A DNA stretch of 64,000 nt from Gottfriedia luciferensis (GTDB lineage Bacteria > Bacillota > Bacilli > Bacillales > Bacillaceae_G), in contig NZ_MDKC01000002.1 in NCBI RefSeq assembly GCF_001712755.1, positions 62,001 through 126,000 of the forward strand, read 5' to 3'. A program made the translations under genes and the position numbers. A model generated the notes under the pieces. The model worked only from the letters and a program-made list of their open reading frames with translations. It made no database searches and was not told the origin of the DNA. Shown here in pieces: positions 37,297 through 45,901 of the stretch. Position 1 is the stretch's first letter. Each line of letters starts with the position of its first letter.

Positions 37297-37767
37297 GTGA
37301 AACAAACTAAATTCTCTTCTCACTTTACTTTTCTAAGTATTTTATTTTATATGGCAGCCAGTTCAATATTCCTGGTCATTCTGTACAAGTTAATATCAAT
37401 GCTTGTAGGAAACGGAAATGATTTAAAAACCTATCTGCAAATCGCTGTAGTCGTAATTGTTTTAAGTATTACAGCTTTCCGCCTAATAAGAAGCGATATT
37501 GTTTTAATCCAGGATGAAATTATTATTCATAAAGGCATTTTAACAGTTAAACTTAAGGTCAATGATATTACAGAAATAAAGCAACTAGTCGAAGTTTATG
37601 GAAAAAATAAAGAAATAATAACTTTATTAATTCATATTAACGAGTCAGTACAACCAATTATTTTAACCCTCGAAAATCCAAAAGCTTTTATAAGAGAACT
37701 GTTAATTTTAAACACTGACATTATATTTGATGAAGAATTGATTATTTTAGTCAATAAAAATAACTAA
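37297..37767 (+). CDS. Two-helix membrane protein with a PH-like cytosolic domain
   Basis: 156 residues. Two helices (about 13-36 and 44-62) are followed by a beta-rich region starting DIVLIQDEIIIHKGILTVKL. This resembles the bacterial PH-like (YdbT/DUF304) domain by pattern only. GTG start with GAGGAGGCG upstream. Monocistronic. Function unknown. Confidence 0.6.
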   Translation: MKQTKFSSHFTFLSILFYMAASSIFLVILYKLISMLVGNGNDLKTYLQIAVVVIVLSITAFRLIRSDIVLIQDEIIIHKGILTVKLKVNDITEIKQLVEVYGKNKEIITLLIHINESVQPIILTLENPKAFIRELLILNTDIIFDEELIILVNKNN

Positions 37768-37773
37768 TAAATG

Positions 37774-37814
37774 AAAGCCAAGTTTATTTAATTGTAGACT
37801 TGGCTTTTTTTTTT
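37774..37814 (+). terminator. Terminator
   Basis: AAAGCCAAGT/ACTTGGCTTT stem followed by T10. Confidence 0.9.
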
Positions 37815-38053
37815 AGAAAATTGAAGTCTTTATTTAGTGAAATCTGATTCCAGGTTGGTTGGAAAAGAAATGTGTGAAAAATAATATACCAAGGTATTCA
37901 GATTTGATAAAATTGTACAAGAATAGGCATTATGCAAGAGGAAATGAAAATTGTAACGGATTTATAAAATTAATCTTTTATTTAAAAATAATATAGATAA
38001 TAAAGGAAAATACAAAATGAAATATATTAAATTTTGTTATTTTTCAGTTCAAA

Positions 38054-38290
38054 TTGATTAGTTGCATTATGAGCATAAATTTTTATATTGAAAAGTATCA
38101 CAGCACTCCATTTACTTTTGATCGGATATATTTTGGAATTTTACAGGTACCATTCATTATTCTAATTATTAAATTATATAGTCGTTTCAAATTTAGAACG
38201 CAACGAATAAAAATCTTGTTAACAATGTTTTCTGGAATTACATCTATTTTTATTATTGGGATTATTTTTGGAAAAGTGATATTCAACTAA
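38054..38290 (+). CDS. Possible small membrane protein
   Basis: 78 codons with two hydrophobic segments (ILQVPFIILIIKLY and SGITSIFIIGIIFG) separated by a basic loop. No convincing ribosome site precedes any candidate start. It may be real or a chance frame in AT-rich DNA. No family recognised. Confidence 0.3.
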   Translation: MISCIMSINFYIEKYHSTPFTFDRIYFGILQVPFIILIIKLYSRFKFRTQRIKILLTMFSGITSIFIIGIIFGKVIFN

Positions 38291-38344
38291 AGCATTGCTA
38301 AGTTCAATTTCATTCTTAATGTCTTAGAAAGGGTGATAAGTAAA

Positions 38345-38524
38345 ATGCCCAAAGTAGGATTGTTCCATTAGGTTGAAGAAGGAGATTTGTTCGGTAGTTG
38401 CAATAGAACTAATGATGACTCAAATAATAATGACTGGTACGTACCATATGAACTAGAACTTGAGAAAGATGGTGTACCTATAGATTACTTCAATCACAAA
38501 ATATTTAAGTATATGACTCATTGA
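38345..38524 (+). pseudogene. 60-codon gene interrupted by an in-frame TAG
   Basis: Good ribosome site (AAAGGGTGAT) before ATG, then PKVGLFH, a TAG at codon 9 (38369-38371), then an unbroken frame. The rest reads VEEGDLFGSC ... NNNDWYVPYELELEKDG and ends KIFKYMTH. The protein-like composition continues across the stop. It is a recent pseudogene, a readthrough case, or a sequencing error. Family not recognised. Confidence 0.45.
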
Positions 38525-38762
38525 TACCACTAACACTATAATTAAATGGAATTAATAAGTTTTTTGCAGAGTGGTAGGTATTTTAAACTAAATATTGAAA
38601 TGAAATGAATACCATTTAATGATGAATTATTTTATAAGTTTTTAATGTTTTTAGTGATATCTGCAAGGTTAAGCATTATAATAAGGTTTTCTACAGTAAA
38701 ATAATGTATATTATATTTTGTTGAATAGATTCTCTTTAAAGACAGAAAAGTAGGTGAATAAA

Positions 38763-38912
38763 GTGGGAAAATATCAATTAGATACAAAAGGTCAGATGGC
38801 TGTGTCAAAGTTTCATGAAAAACAGACGCCTGCCAAATTTGATAAAAAGCAGCAACTTGAAAAAATGCGTGCGGAGTATTTGAAAAATAAGCAAAAACAA
38901 ACAGATAAATAA
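38763..38912 (+). CDS. 49-residue lysine-rich small protein
   Basis: GTG start with AGTAGGTGA seven to nine bases upstream. The peptide (GKYQLDTKGQMAVSKFHEK, later QQLEKMRAEYLKNKQ) is basic, helical and soluble. A strong terminator follows directly, supporting a real transcription unit. Size and composition suggest a spore-associated or nucleic-acid-binding protein; no family recognised. Confidence 0.55.
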   Translation: MGKYQLDTKGQMAVSKFHEKQTPAKFDKKQQLEKMRAEYLKNKQKQTDK

Positions 38913-38924
38913 TTTGGATGAAAG

Positions 38925-38960
38925 CATAGGAAGACTAAAATCTTCCTATGTTTTTCTTTT
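38925..38960 (+). terminator. Terminator of the 49-residue gene
   Basis: CATAGGAAGA/TCTTCCTATG stem followed by T5. Confidence 0.9.
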
Positions 38961-39127
38961 TCGAAGTACTTTTTTCAATTATGATATAGTTTATTAATTC
39001 TATAAATTTTAGATTCGGTGACAAGAAACTCGTCCTCAGATAGCCATTTCCTCACAAAAATTTCAATTGAAGTTCAATAGACTAGTTGTGTTGGGTACTC
39101 CAGTAAACTCCAACAGGAATTTTTCTT

Positions 39128-39643
39128 TTAATGGGCTGTTTCTTTTTTATTTGTCGCTGCTTTTCCCGCTTTGTACATAAAAGTAAGATACAGAAGGGTC
39201 ATAACGCGTTCAATCCATGTCAAAGAAAAGTTCACAAACAAAAAGGCAATGATTTCGACGATAAATGAAACGAACGTAAATGAGATCGCACCAACGAAAA
39301 ATAATTTGTACCACTGGCGGTACGTTAAATGAATGTCCTTTTTTCGTGCAGCATACTTATACACAAGTGAAAACAAGACTGGCATCATCACTGGAATGAT
39401 TAGTACAATAAGTGGGATGACAATCAGTAGAAACAGCTCAGCATTGTCTCCGAATCCATTTTCTAATACCGTCCATAACGATGTCGTATCCGATGCTATA
39501 TCGAAATTCATCAAGAGTTCAAATAGCCCCGCACTTAACACGAAACTGGCGAGTAAATAGTAACCGATGATACTTCGTTTTTTCGAATGAAGCACTTCAT
39601 TGTACTTACTCGGCTGAAAGCTTGATAGCATGATTTTAAACAT
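39128..39643 (-). CDS. Four-helix membrane protein of unknown function
   Basis: 171 residues from the ATG at 39643, which has TTGGAGG six bases upstream. A basic cytosolic start (SSFQPSKYNEVLHSKKRS) is followed by hydrophobic segments near 27-45, 75-103, 125-147 and 148-163. The overall pattern is Yip1/DUF1189-like but this is not secure. Single gene. Confidence 0.55.
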   Translation of the reverse strand: MFKIMLSSFQPSKYNEVLHSKKRSIIGYYLLASFVLSAGLFELLMNFDIASDTTSLWTVLENGFGDNAELFLLIVIPLIVLIIPVMMPVLFSLVYKYAARKKDIHLTYRQWYKLFFVGAISFTFVSFIVEIIAFLFVNFSLTWIERVMTLLYLTFMYKAGKAATNKKETAH

Positions 39644-39949
39644 AATTTTCCTCCAATTTTCCAAATCATTTTCCATTATACAGGTGAACAAGCTTTCACA
39701 TGACTAGAAATTTTTAACATATCATTAAGGAAAAAAGCTTTGAAATAATTCTTATGGTGGATGGATGTTGTGTGACTAAAAAATAATTATTTTTAAGTTG
39801 CTACTTATGAATCAAATAAGAATTTTAAGTTTTTAGATGATCTATATATTAAGAATAATTTTCAATTACGAGGGTTATGAATAGTTAGCTTACTTTAGTT
39901 TATGTTACAATAATATACAGTACATAATCGTAGGGGGAATATAGCACTA
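39644..39949. other. Intergenic stretch with no recognised content
   Basis: AT-rich divergent promoter region; no structure seen. Confidence 0.4.
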
Positions 39950-40654
39950 ATGAGTAAAAAGAAAAAATCTAATAGTAATCAAACGTTTGCTATTTCTGTA
40001 TTTGTTGGAATAGTTGTTTTAGTTGGAGCATTATTTTTAGTTTCTAAAATGCAAGATAAAAAGACTGAAGAAGTATATCCAACAATTGCTGGAGTAAATC
40101 AAGTGAAAGTTGATGGATTTGACACAAAGGATCAACCAACATTTAGCAATAAAGATGCAAAAGTCGAAGTAGTTGAATTTGGTGATTATAAATGTCCAAT
40201 TTGTGCTCAATGGAATAAAGTAGTTTTTCCACAACTTAAAGCCGATTATATCGATAATGGCTTAATCAATTTTTCATTTATTAACTATCCGTTTATTTCG
40301 AAGGATTCTAATTTAGCTGCACTTGCTTCAGAAGTAGTTTATAAAACTCATAAAGATTCATTTTGGAAGTTTCAAGAGCAAATCTATTTAAAACAAGAAG
40401 ATGAAACTACTACTTGGGCTACACCTGATAAATTAGCAAGTATTGCAAAATCTGTTATTCCGAATTTAGACGAAAAACAATTTAAAAAAGATTTATACAA
40501 AAAAGATGCAATGAAACAAGTTGCTAACGATGTTGCAATTGCTAACCATTATGGTGTTAACGGAACACCTACAATATTTGTAAATGGTAAAGCAGTGGAC
40601 AACCCTAGCTTAGAATCAATCAAAGCAGCTATTGACGCTGAAATAAATAAATAA
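39950..40654 (+). CDS. bdbD: BdbD-like membrane-anchored thiol-disulfide oxidoreductase (DsbA family)
   Basis: 234 residues. A basic N-terminus and one membrane anchor (about 13-32) are followed by an extracellular DsbA-fold domain with active site CPIC (Cys82, Cys85) in FGDYKCPICAQW. The cis-Pro loop is NGTPTIFVNGKAV. It introduces disulfides in exported proteins. The usual partner BdbC (quinone-linked reoxidase) is not adjacent. AGGGGGAA before the start. Strong bidirectional terminator after it. Confidence 0.88.
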   Translation: MSKKKKSNSNQTFAISVFVGIVVLVGALFLVSKMQDKKTEEVYPTIAGVNQVKVDGFDTKDQPTFSNKDAKVEVVEFGDYKCPICAQWNKVVFPQLKADYIDNGLINFSFINYPFISKDSNLAALASEVVYKTHKDSFWKFQEQIYLKQEDETTTWATPDKLASIAKSVIPNLDEKQFKKDLYKKDAMKQVANDVAIANHYGVNGTPTIFVNGKAVDNPSLESIKAAIDAEINK

Positions 40655-40656
40655 TT

Positions 40657-40693
40657 AAAAAAGGTATGCGAAACGTATTCGCATACCTTTTTT
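40657..40693. terminator. Bidirectional terminator
   Basis: AAAAAAGGTATGCG/CGCATACCTTTTTT stem. Confidence 0.92.
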
Positions 40694-40703
40694 GTATAGC
40701 AAA

Positions 40704-40862
40704 TTACATTTTTTTCTTTACTCGTGCATCCGCTTGAGCTGAACGTTCTTGTGCCTCTACATCATCATGATCTGCTAGTTCCGCTGAATACTCGACATCA
40801 AGTCCATCAGGCTTTACATTCTTATTAAAATTTGAATTGTAAGTACTTTTCTTGTTCTTCAA
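40704..40862 (-). CDS. YfhD-like small protein
   Basis: 52 residues from a TTG with GGAGGGG six bases upstream. The middle, DGLDVEYSAELADHDDVEAQ, and the basic end resemble the YfhD family of small Bacillus proteins; this is from memory of the family pattern. It lies next to sspP, in the same direction, so a forespore-expressed small protein is plausible. Confidence 0.55.
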   Translation of the reverse strand: MKNKKSTYNSNFNKNVKPDGLDVEYSAELADHDDVEAQERSAQADARVKKKM

Positions 40863-40896
40863 ATTAAACCCCTCCATTATAACTAATTAATTTAAC

Positions 40897-41031
40897 TTAC
40901 ATATCGTGGTGACTATGTTTTTTCTGTCTTGTATGATTTTGGTTCTTCACTTTATGAGAACCACTTAATGGTTTTGGTTGTCCACTTTCATGGTCAATCG
41001 GGCTATTTCTTTTTGACGATTTGTTTGTCAT
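40897..41031 (-). CDS. sspP: SspP, small acid-soluble spore protein P
   Basis: 44 residues. [20 protein letters not shown] followed by a His-rich end is the SspP signature. It is a minor forespore protein made under sigma-G control in B. subtilis. It starts 34 bp upstream of the YfhD-like gene and has AAGGAAGGTGAC before the ATG. In B. subtilis sspO and sspP are adjacent near acnA; here they are separated by an opposite-strand ORF. Confidence 0.92.
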   Translation of the reverse strand: MTNKSSKRNSPIDHESGQPKPLSGSHKVKNQNHTRQKKHSHHDM

Positions 41032-41407
41032 TCTTGTCACCTTCCTTTACAAATAGCTTTAGTTGTAATCAAAAAAATATGCCAAAATGAAATATTTACT
41101 AATTTATAATTGAAAGCGTTTTAATCATTTTTTTCTAATAATTTTCGATAACCATTTTCCATATATATAAATAAATTAATGAAAGGGAGGTATTTCTTAT
41201 GATCTAATTCATCTTATATAAATTATAAAAAATGAATGTTGAGAAAATTATTTTTCATAATAAAAAACGACAAACAACAAATAAATCTAAGAAATTAATA
41301 GAGTAAAAGTTAATTTTTTTAGTTTGTCTGACTCTTTTGATGTATGAAACAAGTAATTTGACCAATACTAGTAATAGTCAAAATGAAAGAGGAGACTGAT
41401 ACTGATT
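41032..41407. other. Intergenic stretch with no recognised content
   Basis: AT-rich; no supported ORF, repeat or strong hairpin. Confidence 0.4.
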
Positions 41408-41644
41408 ATGCAAATACTAACAGTTTGTCTTATATATTCGGGTGTGATCGTACTCTATCTCTTGTTCAAGAAAGTTCAATATAATAAGAGACAAAAAAAT
41501 GTGATTAATTTTTTCCTATACTATAATCGAAGAAAAAGTAATGTTAATAGAGATACGAAAAGAACAGGAGATATTATTTATTTAATGCCTCAATCGACGC
41601 TGAACAAAGGTGTTTTAAGAAAGCGGAAAGACGATTTTGAGTAA
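41408..41644 (+). CDS. Small single-pass membrane protein, unknown
   Basis: 78 residues. An N-terminal helix (LTVCLIYSGVIVLYLLF) is followed by a very basic tail rich in Arg, Lys and Asn. AGAGGAG lies 13 bases before the ATG, longer than usual, so the start is uncertain. It sits between sspO and sspP on the opposite strand. A bidirectional terminator follows. Confidence 0.5.
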   Translation: MQILTVCLIYSGVIVLYLLFKKVQYNKRQKNVINFFLYYNRRKSNVNRDTKRTGDIIYLMPQSTLNKGVLRKRKDDFE

Positions 41645-41659
41645 TGATCAAAAAATATA

Positions 41660-41701
41660 AAAAATAGCAAGCAATTCCTATAAATTGCTTGCTATTTTTT
41701 T
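41660..41701. terminator. Bidirectional terminator
   Basis: AAATAGCAAGCAAT/AATTGCTTGCTATTT stem with T-runs, overlapping the sspO stop codon. Confidence 0.9.
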
Positions 41702-41846
41702 ATTGTCTTTTTTTTGTCTTTTTATTGTTTAACTTATAATCAGCTGAAAGTGGCTCTTGCGCTGTTTCTTCATTAAACCCAGCTGCTTTCCCTTGCTCGA
41801 TTGAAGCTGACATTCCGCTACCAGAATTATTTTTACGTCTAGACAT
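41700..41846 (-). CDS. sspO: SspO, small acid-soluble spore protein O
   Basis: 48 residues, the same length as B. subtilis SspO (CotK). The shared pattern is a basic start (MSRRKNNSGSGM), then EQGKAAGFNEE, then a basic Asn/Lys-rich end (NNKKTKKRQ). It is a minor spore-core protein made in the forespore. TAAGGAGGT lies seven bases before the ATG. Confidence 0.88.
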   Translation of the reverse strand: MSRRKNNSGSGMSASIEQGKAAGFNEETAQEPLSADYKLNNKKTKKRQ

Positions 41847-42292
41847 GATTATACCTCCTTATATAAGGGCATTTTCGCCAACACTTTTAATGAATTGGTT
41901 TGAAAACTGCCTTTTATAATCGATATTCTTTCCTATATTTTTTTAAGTACACTAAAAAATCATTGGTAAATAATGTGATAGTCATTTTTAAATTGTTTAA
42001 TGTCTGCATCTTACAATAGGTGTTTTTTATGTTTGTAGTTGATGGAATTGACTGGAATTTAACTAGGTTTCAAAAAATTAACAGGAATTAAGACTTTTCT
42101 GGGAAAAAAACGGAAACTTGTGGACTATTTATTCAAACGAAATTTCAATTTTGTGAATATATTGACTTATGTGAACAATTAAATGGTTAGTTAGAAGTAT
42201 TCAAAGTATGAAAGCAAGCGATGTTATTTACCGGGATAAGTCTTCCTAAGTAGATTGGCTTTTTAAATTTATTTAAAAGGAGAAATCATTAA
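41847..42292. other. Intergenic stretch with no recognised content
   Basis: AT-rich, about 450 bp; no supported gene or structure. Confidence 0.4.
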
Positions 42293-42901
42293 ATGACAAA
42301 TCCAACTTATCACGAAAGAAATTTATCAAATATAAATAAGCTAGCTCCTAATACAAAGCAAGCAGCTTTAAAATGGTACAATTATTGTATAAAAAACAAT
42401 ATCGATGTTTTAATTTACGAAACGACACGAACAAAAGAACGTCAAGAAGAACTAGTTGATAATGGTAAGTCCCAAACTAGAAAGTCATATCATCTTGTAG
42501 GTCAAGCATTAGATTTTGTTCCAATTGTAAATGGTAAAGAAGGGTGGAACTCTTACGATACTGAACCATTTAAATCGGCAATTAAATATGCAAAATCCAT
42601 TGGCTTCACATGGGGTGGGGACTGGAGTAGTTTTGTAGATGAGCCACATTTACAATTTGAATACAAAGGATATGGTACTGATAAAGTATTGGAAGCTAAA
42701 CCACCTGCATATCCAGGAACGATATTAAAATCAGGTTCAAAAGGAAATAGTGTTAAATTAGTTCAAAAAGAATTAGGAATAACCGCAGACGGTATTTTCG
42801 GTCCAATTACGGATCGTGCAGTAAGAAATTTTCAAAAGAAAAATGGCCTGACCGTAGATGGAAAAGTAGGCCCAAAAACTTGGGCAAAATTATTTGACTA
42901 A
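42293..42901 (+). CDS. M15-family L-alanyl-D-glutamate/VanY-like peptidase with PG_binding_1 domain, no signal peptide
   Basis: 202 residues. The N-terminal peptidase domain has the M15 zinc landmarks: SYHLVGQALDF (His and Asp) and DEPHLQFE (second His), with YETTRTKERQEEL upstream, as in CwlK and phage endolysins. The C-terminal domain (KSGSKGNSVKLVQ, ADGIFGPITDRAVRNFQ, VDGKVGPKTWAKL) closely resembles that of the glucosaminidase at 15363. No export signal. AAAAGGAG before the ATG. It cuts peptide stems of peptidoglycan. Confidence 0.9.
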   Translation: MTNPTYHERNLSNINKLAPNTKQAALKWYNYCIKNNIDVLIYETTRTKERQEELVDNGKSQTRKSYHLVGQALDFVPIVNGKEGWNSYDTEPFKSAIKYAKSIGFTWGGDWSSFVDEPHLQFEYKGYGTDKVLEAKPPAYPGTILKSGSKGNSVKLVQKELGITADGIFGPITDRAVRNFQKKNGLTVDGKVGPKTWAKLFD

Positions 42902-42990
42902 GAAAAAATAAAATCTCATGACTATTTTTAGTTTAAACTAAAATTAATTTACCATTCGAAATTTCAAAATGTAAAAATAAAACTACATTC

Positions 42991-43025
42991 AAACCCTGTA
43001 TCAGTATTATACAGGGTTTGTTTTA
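42991..43025 (+). terminator. Terminator of the M15 gene
   Basis: AAACCCTGTAT/ATACAGGGTTT stem followed by T-rich tail. A related hairpin ends the next gene. Confidence 0.9.
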
Positions 43026-43177
43026 ATATTTGACAAATCAAATCCTTGGCAGTAAATGGGTTTTTAACGGATAGAGCTTAATATAATATATGATTGTAAA
43101 ATTTTACATCCTCCAATATGATGATAAATGGACAAAAAACTTATTATTGGTGCTTGAAGCATTTCAGGGGGATATGG

Positions 43178-44032
43178 ATGAAACGATTTATCGAAATAGA
43201 TATCGCAAGGGGGGTAACTATATTTTTGGTAGTAATGGGACATACGGCTATTCCAATCTGGTTAAATGACATTTTAAGAGACTTTAGAATGCCGTTGTTT
43301 TTTTTTGTATCAGGTTATCTTTTTAGTAGCCAGAGGTATTTAAATGATATGCGGCTATTATGGATCAACAAATTTTATGCTCTACTAGTACCGTACTTTA
43401 CGGCAGGGATTCTATCTTATTTTTACTGGTTAATTTTAAACGCAGTAAACCCTTTAAAATATGAATTTATTTGGTATAAACCTCTTGTTGGCATTTTTTA
43501 TGGCAATGGGGTTAATGGCTGGTTAGGATACAATACACCTATATGGTTTTTAGTTTGTTTATTTTGCGCTCAATTACTTTATTGTTATACTCAAAAAATC
43601 ATTGGCAGTTTTAGCCTTTACATACAAATCGGTATTTACTTAATTTTAGGATATGTTGGCTATGCGATAAGTCGTTTTGTATTTTTACCGTGGGGATTAG
43701 ATATCGCTTTGGTCGCTCTTTTATTCATGCATTTTGGAAATAAATTTAAGTATTATCAATTATTAAATAAACTAAAACCATTTGGTATTATATCAATTTT
43801 ATCTCTCCTTATATTCGGAATTGCTACGTATTTCAACAATGCAGATATGAACTACAGGATTTATGATAACCTTTTTGTATTCTATACAGCTGGCATTTCC
43901 GGAAGCATAGCAACACTATCGATTGCAAAATTATTGTCTAAAATGAAGTTTCCAACAAAGTTTTTTACCTTTCATAATCATTTAAATAAAAAAGCCCTGT
44001 GTCCTTTTGGGATACAGGGTTGTTATTCGTAA
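43178..44032 (+). CDS. Acyltransferase-3 family membrane protein, C-terminally truncated
   Basis: 284 residues from the ATG at 43178 (GGGGG seven bases upstream). It starts as a normal family member: IDIARGVTIFLVVMGHTAIP with the catalytic-type His, FRMPLFFFVSGYLF, then seven to eight helices. After residue 262 (SKMKFPTKFFTF) the expected final helices are missing. The frame instead runs through low-complexity sequence and a terminator hairpin. It is probably a gene with a 3' deletion, perhaps inactive. Such enzymes O-acetylate surface polysaccharides. Confidence 0.7.
   Translation: MKRFIEIDIARGVTIFLVVMGHTAIPIWLNDILRDFRMPLFFFVSGYLFSSQRYLNDMRLLWINKFYALLVPYFTAGILSYFYWLILNAVNPLKYEFIWYKPLVGIFYGNGVNGWLGYNTPIWFLVCLFCAQLLYCYTQKIIGSFSLYIQIGIYLILGYVGYAISRFVFLPWGLDIALVALLFMHFGNKFKYYQLLNKLKPFGIISILSLLIFGIATYFNNADMNYRIYDNLFVFYTAGISGSIATLSIAKLLSKMKFPTKFFTFHNHLNKKALCPFGIQGCYS
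43988..44024 (+). terminator. Hairpin read through by the truncated acyltransferase frame
   Basis: AAGCCCTGTGTCC/GGGATACAGGGTT stem; it lies inside the last codons of the frame. Confidence 0.7.
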
Positions 44033-44116
44033 GTCAGTTATATATCTTATAATTGCTGAAGCACTCAATATTGGTTGAGTGCGTTTACTAATTTTGATTC
44101 TTTTATAACTTGTCTA

Positions 44117-45301
44117 CTAATAAGGGTAAGGTTTCTTTCTCATTCCCACATTATTAATTTGAACGTCGACATCCACTGACACTTTTGACTTTTTAAATGT
44201 ATCATTCCAATTTCCTTCATATTTTTTATAAATTTTAGGATTAGACATATGTAATTTTTCTCCAAATCCAAATGCATCTCCACCGAGTTTTTTTACTTCA
44301 GATATTCCTATTTCGATTGTTCGTTTTATAACATTTTCAGCTAATTTTTCATATTTATCGAGCGTTATTGCCTTATCAAAATTGTCATTACAAAGTACTT
44401 CGTCAATATGACCAATCGAGTTAACTTTTATATTTATTATTGGAATATTACCCTTCATTTTAATTTCAGTCTTTGATTTTAACCGAGTAATCTCCATCGA
44501 ATCATATTCTTTTTTATTGCATGGTATTTGTATATTCGTTTCCTTGATCAGATTATCAATAATTTGTATTGATTTTGCCTGTGGCCCATCTAACCAACCA
44601 ACTAATTTCCCTTCTCTAAAAATACCAGTGCCATTTATCTTATCATAACTTGATTTGACTTTTTCCATATTTTCAAGTGTCTGTGATGTTTTACTTTCAT
44701 TTTCTAAACTTGCACCATTTATTACTGGTTCTCTTCCACTACTAGAAATTGCAGAAACTGCCTCACGCATTAAGGTTTCTTGGTTTTCACCTAATAGAGA
44801 TGATGTATTTTTAATTTTTCCTACAATTGATTTAGCCGATAGTTTATCAAGTGATGCTATGTTATTCATCACTTTATTTACGTTTTTATCTCTTGCAATA
44901 ATAACTGGAATATTTACACGAATTTTAGAATCTCTTTCAAAAACATCGAAAATAAAATTTAATGATTTTTCTTTTGCTAATGTTTCTCCTATTATGACAA
45001 GTGCTACATGAGAATAAATATTTGTTCGAGATCCTTTCTTTGACACATTTCGTGCTGCTTCTGATATGGTTCTACCTTTTTCTTCTAATGCAATAACTGG
45101 AATACCTTGAGAACCTGTTTGTGTTGCAATTGCACTAGGATTAATAATTTGAATGATCACTTGATATTTTTTTTCTTTTGGTAAGTAATCGATCCCCATT
45201 GCATTCACAATCGATATTTGATTTAATTCTTTATAGTTAGAGCAACTACTTAAAAGTATACTTACGCTAAGAAATGAAACGATAAATTTCTTTTTTAACA
45301 T
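44117..45301 (-). CDS. Ger(x)C-family spore germination lipoprotein (GerAC type)
   Basis: 394 residues from the ATG at 45301, with TTGGAG eight bases upstream. A lipoprotein signal ends with LLSSCSNYKEL (lipobox Cys). Family landmarks are VNAMGIDYL, VIIQIINPS, GRTISEAARN, HVALVIIGE, GTGIFREGKLVGWL and a late KKLGGDAFGFGEKLH. In a germinant receptor it is the C subunit, anchored in the spore inner membrane, beside A and B subunits. Here it is alone and divergent from an orphan B subunit, with no A subunit in the window. Confidence 0.9.
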   Translation of the reverse strand: MLKKKFIVSFLSVSILLSSCSNYKELNQISIVNAMGIDYLPKEKKYQVIIQIINPSAIATQTGSQGIPVIALEEKGRTISEAARNVSKKGSRTNIYSHVALVIIGETLAKEKSLNFIFDVFERDSKIRVNIPVIIARDKNVNKVMNNIASLDKLSAKSIVGKIKNTSSLLGENQETLMREAVSAISSSGREPVINGASLENESKTSQTLENMEKVKSSYDKINGTGIFREGKLVGWLDGPQAKSIQIIDNLIKETNIQIPCNKKEYDSMEITRLKSKTEIKMKGNIPIINIKVNSIGHIDEVLCNDNFDKAITLDKYEKLAENVIKRTIEIGISEVKKLGGDAFGFGEKLHMSNPKIYKKYEGNWNDTFKKSKVSVDVDVQINNVGMRKKPYPY

Positions 45302-45901
45302 TTTATTCTCCAATATATTGATTTTAAGCGTTTTATTTGATTCATAATATATTTTTCTATTTTTTTGTAATTTAATGTACCATTTTCCAAAATAGATATT
45401 ATCTACATATAAATGCCTCAATAAAATCCTAAGGCTATTCTCACAAGTATTAACAAGTTGATCGCCTTTAGCATCAATTGCAATGTCTATAATTGGTTCT
45501 AAGATGTTAACAAATTAACAACTAATTAGGCAGACTGAAAAAAGTATATGAGGTTGCTGTCGTTAAAACTGCTTAAGATTAATTAATAGTAAAAGAAAAA
45601 TTAAAATACAAGTAAGCCTACTGATGTAGAAAATTCATTTTTGGTAATCATGAAAATTTGAGGAATTAGAAGTACATGGAGCGTTATTGAGAATAGAGTA
45701 AGAATCGCAAATATGCCTATTTTATAGAAAATAACGCTCCGTATCTTAATAAGGTACATTGCGTTTTTTTCTTTGTACATTAATGTTTCTGATCCGATAC
45801 AGTTTTTGTTATATAAATCATAATTTAGATTCTAAATGGTAAAAATAAACATGATATAAAAAAGAAAATAGAGGAAGTTAGGATTAAATGATGGTGCAAT
45901 A
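45302..45901. other. Divergent region between the gerC-type and gerB-type genes
   Basis: 600 bp without a supported gene. Contains the hairpin at 45678-45740. Confidence 0.4.
45678..45740. repeat. 63-bp inverted repeat (GGAGCGTTATT...AATAACGCTCC)
   Basis: Eleven-base perfect terminal arms, with further pairing inside (GAATAG/CTATTT). It resembles a miniature element or two joined insertion-sequence ends. No terminator T-run directly follows. Confidence 0.45.

Noticed and set aside
42293-42901. Prophage lysis module around the M15 endopeptidase
   Set aside because: No holin, tail or other phage gene is nearby, so the endolysin-like domain layout alone is not enough.
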